DNA from: UMGS1908 sp045655005
Lineage (GTDB): Bacteria > Bacillota > Clostridia > Christensenellales > UBA1242
Length of the DNA stretch: 64,000 nt
Assembly (NCBI GenBank): GCA_045655005.1
Contig: JAZOOJ010000006.1
Span: 1 to 64,000 of the forward strand
Direction of reading: 5' to 3'
A program made the position numbers and the translations under genes. Below the pieces are notes generated by a model, which saw nothing but the letters and a program-made list of their open reading frames with translations, had not been told where the DNA came from and ran no database searches. Below are positions 52,807 through 60,387 of this stretch, piece after piece; within the stretch, counting starts at the first letter, position 1; every line of letters starts with the position of its first letter.

Positions 52807-53982
52807 ATGGGTATGGACGGAAGAATTTATTTAGACTATGCAGCAACAACTCCGCTAAGCACAGATGTTTATAAGGAGATGTTGAAGTGTTTTCAAGATG
52901 TGAATGGAAACAGTAACAGTTTGCACGCCTTTGGTCGTGAGGCATCTGATGTCCTTGAAAGATCAAGGGCTATTGTCGCAAAAACAATAAATGCAAAACC
53001 GAATGAAATATATTTTACATCTGGCGGAACAGAAGCAAACAACTGGGCATTGTTTGGTATTGCAAGGGCAAATAAAGATAAAGGCAATCATATTGTTATT
53101 TCGGCTTTTGAGCATCCATCTGTAATCGAAAGTGCAAAAAGACTTGAACAAGAAGGGTTTAAGGTATCTTATGCTCCAATTAACAGCGATGGCATTGTTG
53201 ACTATAAGTCAATAGTAAAATTAATCCAAGCCGAAACAATTTTAATCTCTGTAATGACAGTAAATAATGAACTTGGCACAATTCAGCCAATAAAGGCAAT
53301 TGCTCAACTTGCGAAGTCTTACAACATCTTATTTCATACTGACGCCGTTCAAGCATTATCTTCCATTAAAATTGATGTTCAAGATATGGGTATTGACGCA
53401 TTAAGTATTTCAGCTCATAAAATCTATGGGCCAAAGGGAATGGGTGCGTTATACATTAAAAATGGCACAAAAATTGAAAGGCTTATGTATGGCGGAGAGC
53501 AAGAACGCAATATGCGAGCAGGAACAACAAATATACCAAGTATAATTGGTTTTGCAAAGGCCTGTGAGTTGATGGTTGCTGATTTTGATGAAAAATGTAA
53601 AATTTTAGCAAAAGTTAAAAAATATTTTATTTCTGAATTAACATCAAAAATTCAAAATATTGAAATTAATGGAAATTTAAGTAAGTCAGTTTCAAATATC
53701 GTAAGCGTTGACTTTAAAAATATTGACGGCGAAGCTGTATTAATGCTTCTTGACCTTGCGGGGGTTGCAGTCTCGATTGGTTCTGCTTGTTCATCTGGTT
53801 CAACAACGGGCTCTCATGTGATTAAGGCGTTAAATCCTAAGAAAGTGAAGTCTACCGTAAGATTTTCATTCAGTTATTTATCAACTTTCGAAGAAATTGA
53901 TTATACAATCAAGGAACTTTCTAAGATTGTTGCAAATTTAAGACAACTTTCTCCTGAGAAAATTAAAAAGGAGGCAAAGTAG
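52807..53982 (+). CDS. iscS: Cysteine desulfurase (IscS/NifS family)
   Basis: A pyridoxal-phosphate enzyme that moves sulfur from cysteine to acceptors for iron-sulfur clusters and tRNA thiolation. Typical segments are YLDYAATTPLS, FTSGGTEANNWAL, the PLP-lysine site SAHKIYGPKGMGALY and the sulfur-carrying Cys in SIGSACSSGS. I choose ATG 52807, about 7 nt after GGGGGA; the longer ORF starts upstream of this site, and ATG 52813 is an alternative. It lies 5 nt before an IscU-like gene. Confidence 0.93.
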   Translation: MGMDGRIYLDYAATTPLSTDVYKEMLKCFQDVNGNSNSLHAFGREASDVLERSRAIVAKTINAKPNEIYFTSGGTEANNWALFGIARANKDKGNHIVISAFEHPSVIESAKRLEQEGFKVSYAPINSDGIVDYKSIVKLIQAETILISVMTVNNELGTIQPIKAIAQLAKSYNILFHTDAVQALSSIKIDVQDMGIDALSISAHKIYGPKGMGALYIKNGTKIERLMYGGEQERNMRAGTTNIPSIIGFAKACELMVADFDEKCKILAKVKKYFISELTSKIQNIEINGNLSKSVSNIVSVDFKNIDGEAVLMLLDLAGVAVSIGSACSSGSTTGSHVIKALNPKKVKSTVRFSFSYLSTFEEIDYTIKELSKIVANLRQLSPEKIKKEAK

Positions 53983-53987
53983 GTCTT

Positions 53988-55028
53988 ATGCAAAAATATT
54001 CAAAGAACTTAGTTGAAATATTTTATAATACTCAATATGCTGGTGCCATAACTGGTGCGGATGTTATTGTGAAAAATCAAGACAACGAAGGTGGTGAAAT
54101 TGTTAAAATTTACTTAGTTGTCAGAAACGATTGTTTGCAAGATTGCTCATTCCAAGCAAAGGGTTCAATTGTTTTATACGCATCTCTTACAACAATTTGC
54201 TCGCTTGCAAAGGGTAAAACCTTATCAGAAATTTTATCTATAAGCGAAAAAGATGTTATCAATGAATTAAAACAGTTAAACAAGCAAGAATACAACGAAA
54301 TTGTTTTTGCTTTGGAAAGTTTTAAAAAGGCAGTTGAAATATATTTAAAAAGGAAGAAGCAAGGAACAATTGTAGAAAAAAATAATTTGAAATCAAAAAA
54401 TTTACATCCATCTAAAAACGTCACAAAATATCAAGAGACTTCAAAAACCTGTAATATTGAAAGGGCTTTGGCAGAAAATGAAGATGCTGTACAAACTCAA
54501 GAAGTTGAGGTTTTGCAACCGAAGAAAGAAGTCATTAAAAAAGTTGCAAAAGTTAAGTCTATTCGTATTGAAGAGCAAGAAGAAAAAACAGTGCAATCAA
54601 GTACTATTGACAGAAATATGCAAAAGTTAAATGCGTTGATTAATGAGGTTAAACTTGAACAACCAGTTGATATCAAGAAAACAGTAGAAGAAGAAAATTC
54701 TGAAATGATGATTGTTCCAGTTGGTGGCAAGAAAAAACAAAAAAAATCAAAAAAATCAAATGTTGTAATTCCAACTAAGATTGAAGTTAGAGTTTTTGAA
54801 GATGATGACAACGAAAAAACTTCAAAGAAAGTAACAAAAACAACAAAAATTACAACCACAAAAACAATTAAAACCGAAGACAAAAAAGAAAATCCATATT
54901 TAATTCAAGTAGAACCTGAAAAATCAGTATCAGATGAAGAAGTTATTGATGAAATTGACAGCATTACCGAACAATTAACAAATGCAATATCTCAACTAAA
55001 TTTTAAATTTGATGATGAGGAAAAGTAA
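53988..55028 (+). CDS. IscU-like protein lacking cluster cysteines, with charged tail
   Basis: Residues 1-125 align with the IscU/NifU N-terminal scaffold (YSKNLVEIFYNTQYAGAITGAD, given in part; GEIVKIYLVV; GKTLSEILSI). But the three ligand cysteines are gone: the CGD position is Gly35, the GCG position is near Ser60, and the HCS position is Asn103. A tail of about 220 residues follows, rich in Lys, Glu, Thr and Val, with low-complexity stretches such as KKVTKTTKITTTKTIK, and probably disordered. It follows iscS after 5 nt with AGGAGG inside the end of iscS. A scaffold role is unlikely; it may be an IscS partner or adaptor. Confidence 0.75.
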   Translation: MQKYSKNLVEIFYNTQYAGAITGADVIVKNQDNEGGEIVKIYLVVRNDCLQDCSFQAKGSIVLYASLTTICSLAKGKTLSEILSISEKDVINELKQLNKQEYNEIVFALESFKKAVEIYLKRKKQGTIVEKNNLKSKNLHPSKNVTKYQETSKTCNIERALAENEDAVQTQEVEVLQPKKEVIKKVAKVKSIRIEEQEEKTVQSSTIDRNMQKLNALINEVKLEQPVDIKKTVEEENSEMMIVPVGGKKKQKKSKKSNVVIPTKIEVRVFEDDDNEKTSKKVTKTTKITTTKTIKTEDKKENPYLIQVEPEKSVSDEEVIDEIDSITEQLTNAISQLNFKFDDEEK

Positions 55029-55035
55029 ATTATAT

Positions 55036-55072
55036 AAAAGTCTTTTAGTGAAAATACTAAAAGGCTTTTATT
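55036..55072 (+). terminator. Intrinsic terminator of the iscS operon
   Basis: AAAAGTCTTTTAGT (55036-55049) pairs with ACTAAAAGGCTTTT (55056-55069) with one wobble, followed by ATTTT. Confidence 0.85.
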
Positions 55073-55136
55073 TTGTGTATAAAATGTCGAAAAGTGTAGA
55101 AAATAATACTAATAACGGAAAGGAGGTTTATTGTCA

Positions 55137-55394
55137 ATGAAATGCTCATTAGGATGTTGTGCTTTTTGGATGGGAATGGGATTTGTTGTTGGTGCTTGCC
55201 TTGCATCAAACAATGCTAAGGTAAGAAGTTGGTTTACATCAAGTACAAAGAAAATGACTGAATTTTGTGAAGATGTAATGAAAAAGGTTGATAGCAAAAT
55301 ATCCTGCACTTGTGCTCAAAGCGAGAAGCCAAACTTAAATGTGTCAAGCGAAGTGGCAACAAGTGAAAGCGACAAGCAAAAAAAGAACAACTAA
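55137..55394 (+). CDS. Small Cys-rich membrane-anchored protein (85 aa)
   Basis: It begins MKCSLGCCAFWMGMGFVVGACLAS, shown here in part (MKCSLGCCAFWMGMGF), a short hydrophobic N-terminal segment with four cysteines, followed by a charged helical and Ser-rich C-terminus with CTCAQ. It looks like a YtxH-type small membrane protein, but I cannot assign a family. ATG 55137 lies 10 nt after AGGAGG; a TTG at 55131 is an alternative. It is flanked by terminators on both sides. Confidence 0.65.
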   Translation: MKCSLGCCAFWMGMGFVVGACLASNNAKVRSWFTSSTKKMTEFCEDVMKKVDSKISCTCAQSEKPNLNVSSEVATSESDKQKKNN

Positions 55395-55407
55395 TTCGTT
55401 ATTACTC

Positions 55408-55445
55408 AAAAAATAGTTCACAAAAATTGTGGACTATTTTTTTTT
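55408..55445 (+). terminator. Intrinsic terminator after the small Cys-rich gene
   Basis: AAAAAATAGTTCACAA pairs with TTGTGGACTATTTTTT with one wobble and ends in a long T run. Confidence 0.93.
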
Positions 55446-55479
55446 ATTGTGATAATATATATTTAAAGGAGATAAAGAA

Positions 55480-55908
55480 ATGCGAATTTTAGGTTTGGAT
55501 ATAGGATTAGTAAGGATTGGAATTGCTCAAAGTGATGAAATGGAAATTATTGCTTCACCGTTGGAGGTTTACAAACGTACTAATTCTATAAACAATGACG
55601 CAAAGTATATTTCTTCAATAATCTCAAAGAATAATATTGGAAAAGTTGTTGTTGGATTACCTTTAAAAATGGACGGAAGTGCAAGTACAAGTGTTGATAT
55701 GGTAAATGAGTTTATTGAAAAGATGAAAAAATTCACCGATGTCGAATTTATCTTGCAAGATGAACGATTCTCAACGGTTAGCGCATCAAACATTTTGATA
55801 GAAGGAAATGTAAGACGTGAGAAACGCAAAGACGTTGTTGATAAAGTTGCAGCATCAATAATTTTGCAAAATTATTTAGATAAGAACTATAATAAAAGGA
55901 GTGTATAA
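55480..55908 (+). CDS. ruvX: Holliday junction resolvase-like / pre-16S rRNA nuclease YqgF
   Basis: A 142-aa RNase H-fold nuclease of the YqgF family, involved in maturation of 16S rRNA 5' ends. Signatures are ILGLDIGLVRIGIA, VVGLPLKMDGSAS, LQDERFSTVSAS and KDVVDKVAASIILQNYL with the catalytic Asp residues. It overlaps closely with the DUF1292 gene that follows, the usual Bacillota order yrrK-yrzB. AAAGGAG precedes the ATG. Confidence 0.94.
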   Translation: MRILGLDIGLVRIGIAQSDEMEIIASPLEVYKRTNSINNDAKYISSIISKNNIGKVVVGLPLKMDGSASTSVDMVNEFIEKMKKFTDVEFILQDERFSTVSASNILIEGNVRREKRKDVVDKVAASIILQNYLDKNYNKRSV

Positions 55909-55912
55909 GATT

Positions 55913-56248
55913 ATGTCAGAAAAAAATGGATTAGAAGGAAAGGGTTCAATCCCAAAGTCAATCAGTCATATGGTGGAAGATGAAGATGATATTGTAACCC
56001 TTATTAGTGAAGAAGGTGAAGAGATTCAATTTGTTGAAATTGCCGGAATTGTTTACAGAGGCAGTTTTTATGCAGTTTTACAACCTGTTGAATTGCTTGA
56101 TGGAATGACTGAAGAAGAGGCTTTAGTGTTCAGAGTAACCAAGGGTGAAAATGGTGAAGATAATTTTGAAATTGAAATTGATGAATCAATTATTAATGCC
56201 GTTTATGATGAATATTTAAAGTTGTTGGCAGACATTCCAAAGAATTAA
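55913..56248 (+). CDS. DUF1292 family acidic protein (YrzB-like)
   Basis: A 111-aa acidic protein of the DUF1292 group: EDDIVTLISEEGEEIQFVEIAG, given in part, then a strand-rich YRGSFYAVLQPVELLDGM and ALVFRV. Its function is unknown, but it is conserved next to ruvX in Bacillota. I choose ATG 55913, 11 nt after AAAGGAG (55895-55901); a GTG at 55901 lies inside that site. Confidence 0.88.
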   Translation: MSEKNGLEGKGSIPKSISHMVEDEDDIVTLISEEGEEIQFVEIAGIVYRGSFYAVLQPVELLDGMTEEEALVFRVTKGENGEDNFEIEIDESIINAVYDEYLKLLADIPKN

Positions 56249-56287
56249 AAATATTTACAAAATAATGAAAAATTTTATTTAAAGTTA

Positions 56288-56316
56288 TTGCATTTAAAGA
56301 AAGTTTGTGATAAACT
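56288..56316 (+). promoter_or_regulatory. Promoter of rpsB-tsf
   Basis: TTGCAT (56288-56293), 17 nt, TAAACT (56311-56316) with an extended TGA before it. Confidence 0.72.
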
Positions 56317-56322
56317 ATCTTC

Positions 56323-56420
56323 GCATCAATGCATATTACACACCTTGGCTGATTTATTTGCGGTTGCCAAATTTTTTGGTTGCAGATAAAGAAGACGCTG
56401 GGGGAGGAATAAAAACAAGG
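56323..56420 (+). promoter_or_regulatory. Candidate structured S2 leader RNA
   Basis: About 100 nt of GC-richer leader separates the promoter from rpsB. It contains an inverted repeat around GCCAAATTTTTTGG and a purine-rich CTGGGGGAGGAA before the true RBS AGGAGG. An autoregulatory S2 leader is common before rpsB, but no consensus can be checked here. Confidence 0.4.
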
Positions 56421-56431
56421 AGGAAAAAATA

Positions 56432-57352
56432 ATGTCTGTAGTATCAATGAAGCAACTACTTGAAGCAGGTGTTCACTTTGGTCACCCAACACATAAGTGG
56501 AACCCAAAAATGAAGAAATATATCTTCACTTCAAGAAATAACATTTACATTTTAAATTTGGAACAAACTGTTGAACAAATTGACAAAGCTTATACTTTTG
56601 TTAAGAAAACAGTTGAAGAAGGAAAATCAATCCTTTTTGTTGGGACTAAAAAACAAGCTAAGGATGCAATCATCGAAGAAGCTCAAAGATGTGGTATGTA
56701 CTACGTTGGAAGCAGATGGCTTGGTGGTACCTTGACAAACTTCAAAACAATCAAGGGAAGAATTGACAGACTTAACAAGTTAAACCAAATGGAAAAGACT
56801 GGTGAGTTTGATTTACTTCCAAAGAAAGAAGTTTTAAAGTTAAAGGCTGAAAGAGATAAACTTGAAGAAAACCTTGGTGGAATTAAGGATATGAGAACAC
56901 TTCCAGGAGCTATGTTCGTTGTTGACCCTAACAAGGAATATATTGCAGTTCGTGAAGCTCGCTCACTTGGAATTCCTATCGTAGGTTTAGTTGACACAAA
57001 CTGTGACCCAGATGCTGTTGATTATGTAATTCCTGGTAACGATGATGCAATCCGTGCCGTTAAACTTATTGCTGGTGCAATGGCTTATGCTGTTATCGAA
57101 GCAAAAGAAGGTGAAGAAGGATTGGCAAGAGTTCGTGAGGCCGATCAAAAAGCAATGGAAGAAGCTATGAAGGCTGAAAACCCAGAAGCTGAAACAGAAG
57201 TAGCAAGCGAAGAAGTTCCACAAGAAGAAGTTAAGGTTGAAGTTTCAGAAGCAGTTGAAGAAGTTAAGGCTGAAGAAGAAAAACCAGCACCAAAGAAGCG
57301 TGCAACAAGAAAGAAAGCTGTTGAAGCACCTGCAACAACCGAAGAAAATTAA
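56432..57352 (+). CDS. rpsB: 30S ribosomal protein S2 with long C-terminal tail
   Basis: S2 binds the small subunit near S1 and helps start translation. Signatures are MKQLLEAGVHFGHPTHKWNPKM, given in part, FVGTKKQAKDAI, RWLGGTLTNFKTI and LPGAMFVVDPNKE. The core ends near residue 225; the remaining 80 residues are low-complexity Glu/Ala/Lys/Val with a basic stretch APKKRATRKKA. S2 is usually 230-260 aa, so the 306-aa length reflects this tail. tsf follows after 24 nt. Confidence 0.97.
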   Translation: MSVVSMKQLLEAGVHFGHPTHKWNPKMKKYIFTSRNNIYILNLEQTVEQIDKAYTFVKKTVEEGKSILFVGTKKQAKDAIIEEAQRCGMYYVGSRWLGGTLTNFKTIKGRIDRLNKLNQMEKTGEFDLLPKKEVLKLKAERDKLEENLGGIKDMRTLPGAMFVVDPNKEYIAVREARSLGIPIVGLVDTNCDPDAVDYVIPGNDDAIRAVKLIAGAMAYAVIEAKEGEEGLARVREADQKAMEEAMKAENPEAETEVASEEVPQEEVKVEVSEAVEEVKAEEEKPAPKKRATRKKAVEAPATTEEN

Positions 57353-57376
57353 TTTTATAAAATAGGAGAAAAAATT

Positions 57377-58033
57377 ATGTTTACAGCACAAGATGTTAAG
57401 GCGCTAAGAGAAAGAACTGGCGTTGGAATGATGGAATGTAAAAAAGCTTTGACCGAAACAGATGGCGATATGGAGAAGGCTGTTGAGGTTTTAAGAGAAA
57501 GAGGAATGGCTGCTGTTAATAAAAAGTCTGGAAGAATTGCAGCAGAAGGTATTGTAACATCATACATTCATCAAAATGGAAAAGTTGGTGTTCTACTTGA
57601 AGTTAACTGCGAATCAGACTTCGTTGCAGGAAACGAAGATTTCAAAACATTCTGCCACGATGTTGCTATGCATATCGCTGCATCTAATCCAATCTGCGTA
57701 AGAGTGGAAGAAGTTGACACTACTGTTCTTGAAAAAGAAAAGGAAATTTTCAGAGCGCAAGCACTAAACGAAGGAAAACCAGAAGCAATCGTTGATAAGA
57801 TGGTTGAAGGAAAGGTTAAGAAGTTCTATAAAGAAAATGTTCTTATGGAACAAGATTTTGTAAAAGACGATTCAATGACAATTACTCAACTAGTTAATGA
57901 AATCACATTAAAGATTGGTGAAAAGGTAACTATCAGAAGATTCGTTAGATATGAAATGGGTGAAGGCCTAGAAAAAAGAAACGACAACTTTGTTGAAGAA
58001 GTTATGGCTCAAACAAAAACCGAAACTAAGTAG
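57377..58033 (+). CDS. tsf: Elongation factor Ts
   Basis: EF-Ts is the nucleotide exchange factor of EF-Tu. The N-terminal UBA-like region has VKALRERTGVGMMECKKAL, and CESDFVAGNEDFK in the core is conserved. Length 218 aa fits the short Gram-positive form. It forms an operon with rpsB and ends at a terminator. pyrH, which usually follows, is absent. Confidence 0.96.
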   Translation: MFTAQDVKALRERTGVGMMECKKALTETDGDMEKAVEVLRERGMAAVNKKSGRIAAEGIVTSYIHQNGKVGVLLEVNCESDFVAGNEDFKTFCHDVAMHIAASNPICVRVEEVDTTVLEKEKEIFRAQALNEGKPEAIVDKMVEGKVKKFYKENVLMEQDFVKDDSMTITQLVNEITLKIGEKVTIRRFVRYEMGEGLEKRNDNFVEEVMAQTKTETK

Positions 58034-58055
58034 TTTAGAAAATATGTAAACATTT

Positions 58056-58090
58056 AATTGAGCATTGATTAATTCAATGCTCAATTTTAT
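58056..58090 (+). terminator. Intrinsic terminator after tsf
   Basis: AATTGAGCATTGA (58056-58068) pairs with TCAATGCTCAATT (58074-58086), followed by TTAT. Confidence 0.88.
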
Positions 58091-58119
58091 TTGCAATTTT
58101 ATTTACTTTCTAGTATTAT
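58091..58119 (+). promoter_or_regulatory. Promoter of frr-uppS-cdsA-rseP
   Basis: TTGCAA (58091-58096), 17 nt, TATTAT (58114-58119). Confidence 0.68.
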
Positions 58120-58152
58120 ATAAAATGTATTAATATAAATTGGAGATTTTTT

Positions 58153-58728
58153 ATGGAAAACAAAGAAGATTTTATTGCAGAATTGTATTTAAATTATGAA
58201 GAAGAAATCGAAAAAGCGATTTCTCACTTAAAACAAGAATATTTATCTTTACGTGCTGGACGTGCAAATCCACATATTTTGGATAAAGTTATCGTAAACT
58301 ATTATGGGACCCCAACACCTCTAAACCAAATTTCAAACATTTCAGTTCAAGATGGTAGAGTTTTAGTTGTTTCATTATGGGACCAAAATGCTATGAAAGA
58401 CACTTTAAAAGCGATTATGGCATCAGATATTGGCATTACTCCAAATGATGACGGTAAAATTATTAGACTTGTATTCCCGCCATTGACTGAAGAAAGAAGA
58501 AAAGAAATGGTTAAGACCGTAAAGAAACTTGCAGAAGATGCAAAAGTTGCTTGCAGAAATGCTAGACGAGATGTAATGGATGAATTTAAAAAATTAAAGA
58601 AAGATTCTGAAATTTCAGAAGATGAAATGGCTTCTCATGAAAAAGAAGTTCAAAAAATAGTGGACAATGCCGTTGCTAATATAGACAAAGAGTCTACTGA
58701 AAAAGAAAAGGACGTAATGCAAATTTAA
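58153..58728 (+). CDS. frr: Ribosome recycling factor
   Basis: RRF splits post-termination ribosomes together with EF-G. The segments LKQEYLSLRAGRANPHILDK, given in part as SLRAGRANPHILDK, YYGTPTPLNQ, LTEERRKEMVKTVKKLAE and RNARRDVMDEFKKL are typical. Length 191 aa is normal. It has its own promoter and starts the frr-uppS-cdsA-rseP transcript. Confidence 0.96.
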   Translation: MENKEDFIAELYLNYEEEIEKAISHLKQEYLSLRAGRANPHILDKVIVNYYGTPTPLNQISNISVQDGRVLVVSLWDQNAMKDTLKAIMASDIGITPNDDGKIIRLVFPPLTEERRKEMVKTVKKLAEDAKVACRNARRDVMDEFKKLKKDSEISEDEMASHEKEVQKIVDNAVANIDKESTEKEKDVMQI

Positions 58729-58730
58729 TT

Positions 58731-59459
58731 ATGAGTATTTTTAAAAAGAAAAGAAAAATAGATATGTCCAACATTCCATCACATATTGGTTTTATAATGG
58801 ACGGGAATGGAAGGTGGGCAAAAAAAAGAGGGCTTCCACGTTCTATGGGACACAGAGAGGGTGCTTTTGCATTAAGGCGCGTTTGTGAGGCTTGTCGTGA
58901 TTTCGGTGTGAAGACTATTACTGTCTATGCTTTATCTACCGAAAATTTAAAAAGAAGCGAAAAAGAAGTAAATTATATTTTTGACCAAGCGATGGAGTTT
59001 GTAAATTCTGAATTAGAATCTGCCAAAGCCAACGATTTAAAAATTAACATAATAGGGAACTTGGAACACGAAAAATTCCCAGCGAATGCAAAAGCTTCTT
59101 GCATAAAAGCTATGGAAGAAACAAAAGATTGCAAAACTTATGTTCTCAATATCGCTTTTATTTATGGTGGACGTGATGAAATTGTCCGTGCTGTAAACAA
59201 TGTTATCAAAGACAAAAAAGAGAATATAACAGAAGAAGAATTTGCTAATTATTTATATACCGCAGGTCAAAAAGACCCTGACTTAATTGTTCGTTCAAGC
59301 GGGGAGCAACGAGTAAGTAATTTCCTTTTGTGGCAACTTGCATATAGTGAATTTTATTTTCCAAAAACTCATTGGCCTGACTTCAATAAAAAGATTGTTG
59401 AAGAATGTATTATAGCTTATCAGTCAAGAAAAAGAAACTTTGGCGATGTTAAAGAATAA
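58731..59459 (+). CDS. uppS: Isoprenyl transferase (undecaprenyl diphosphate synthase)
   Basis: UppS makes the C55 lipid carrier for cell-wall synthesis. The cis-prenyltransferase motifs are IGFIMDGNGRWAKKRGL (catalytic Asp in MDGNGRW), YALSTENLKRSEKEV, FIYGGRDEIVRAV and the C-terminal signature VRSSGEQRVSNFLLWQ. Length 242 aa is normal. It starts 2 nt after frr. Confidence 0.96.
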   Translation: MSIFKKKRKIDMSNIPSHIGFIMDGNGRWAKKRGLPRSMGHREGAFALRRVCEACRDFGVKTITVYALSTENLKRSEKEVNYIFDQAMEFVNSELESAKANDLKINIIGNLEHEKFPANAKASCIKAMEETKDCKTYVLNIAFIYGGRDEIVRAVNNVIKDKKENITEEEFANYLYTAGQKDPDLIVRSSGEQRVSNFLLWQLAYSEFYFPKTHWPDFNKKIVEECIIAYQSRKRNFGDVKE

Positions 59460-59482
59460 TTTATCGGTTTAAGGAGAACGTT

Positions 59483-60379
59483 ATGGGGAAAAGAACACTA
59501 ACTGGGTTAGGCATATTTTTAGCAACGGTGCTATTTATAGCATCAAGATATTTATCAATTTACTTTTTTGATGTATTCATAATGGCTATTTCTTTCATAG
59601 CTTGTTTTGAAGTTTTAAAGTTATATGATGATAGTCCAAGAAAGTCGTCAAAGATGTACATTTATTTATCATTTTCGTATGTGTATTTAATTTACCTTGC
59701 GTATTTATTTGCAGATAGTTATACACAAGCAATTGTATATCAACTATTTTTATTTGCAATATACTTTATAATATCATTTATATTTGAACTTGTTTTTCTT
59801 GCAAAAAACAGAAATGAAGAAATACAAAATGAAGACTTGCTTTTGTCAACAAAAAGACTTATGACGACAATGCTGTACCCAATTACGCTAATTGGAACAT
59901 TGTATGGCATAAATAGTTTTAATTTAGACAAGGCAACAATAATTATTGGATTAGTATTTGGAATTTCAATGTTTACTGATGTGTTTGCTTACTTGGTTGG
60001 GATGGCTTTCCATAAAGGTAAATTCGCCTCTCAAATTTCACCAAAGAAGTCAGTTTCAGGTGCAATTGGTGGCATTTTTGGAGGATTACTTTTTGCAAGT
60101 CTTGCACTAGGTTTATGCTACTTTGCGGGATTATTTAATCCATTTACTGCCTCAACAGATACCTCTCTTAAGGTAGTGTTGTTCTTTGGGCTTACTGGTG
60201 TTTTAGGCTCATTAATGACAGAGTTTGGTGATTTGGTTGCGTCAAGCATTAAACGTGTATATGGAGTAAAAGATTACGGTAAACTATTTCCAGGACACGG
60301 CGGAATGATGGATAGGGTTGATGGGCTTATGTTTTGTAGCGCAATAACCTATGTATTGGCAATGTTATTTTTATTTTAG
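59483..60379 (+). CDS. cdsA: Phosphatidate cytidylyltransferase
   Basis: CdsA makes CDP-diacylglycerol for phospholipid synthesis. It has about eight hydrophobic helices and the family signature with KDYGKLFPGHGGMMDRVDGL, containing the metal-binding Asp, plus SPKKSVSGAIGG. Length 298 aa is slightly long. It lies between uppS and rseP; dxr, the usual neighbour, is missing. Confidence 0.95.
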   Translation: MGKRTLTGLGIFLATVLFIASRYLSIYFFDVFIMAISFIACFEVLKLYDDSPRKSSKMYIYLSFSYVYLIYLAYLFADSYTQAIVYQLFLFAIYFIISFIFELVFLAKNRNEEIQNEDLLLSTKRLMTTMLYPITLIGTLYGINSFNLDKATIIIGLVFGISMFTDVFAYLVGMAFHKGKFASQISPKKSVSGAIGGIFGGLLFASLALGLCYFAGLFNPFTASTDTSLKVVLFFGLTGVLGSLMTEFGDLVASSIKRVYGVKDYGKLFPGHGGMMDRVDGLMFCSAITYVLAMLFLF

Positions 60380-60387
60380 GTGATAGA

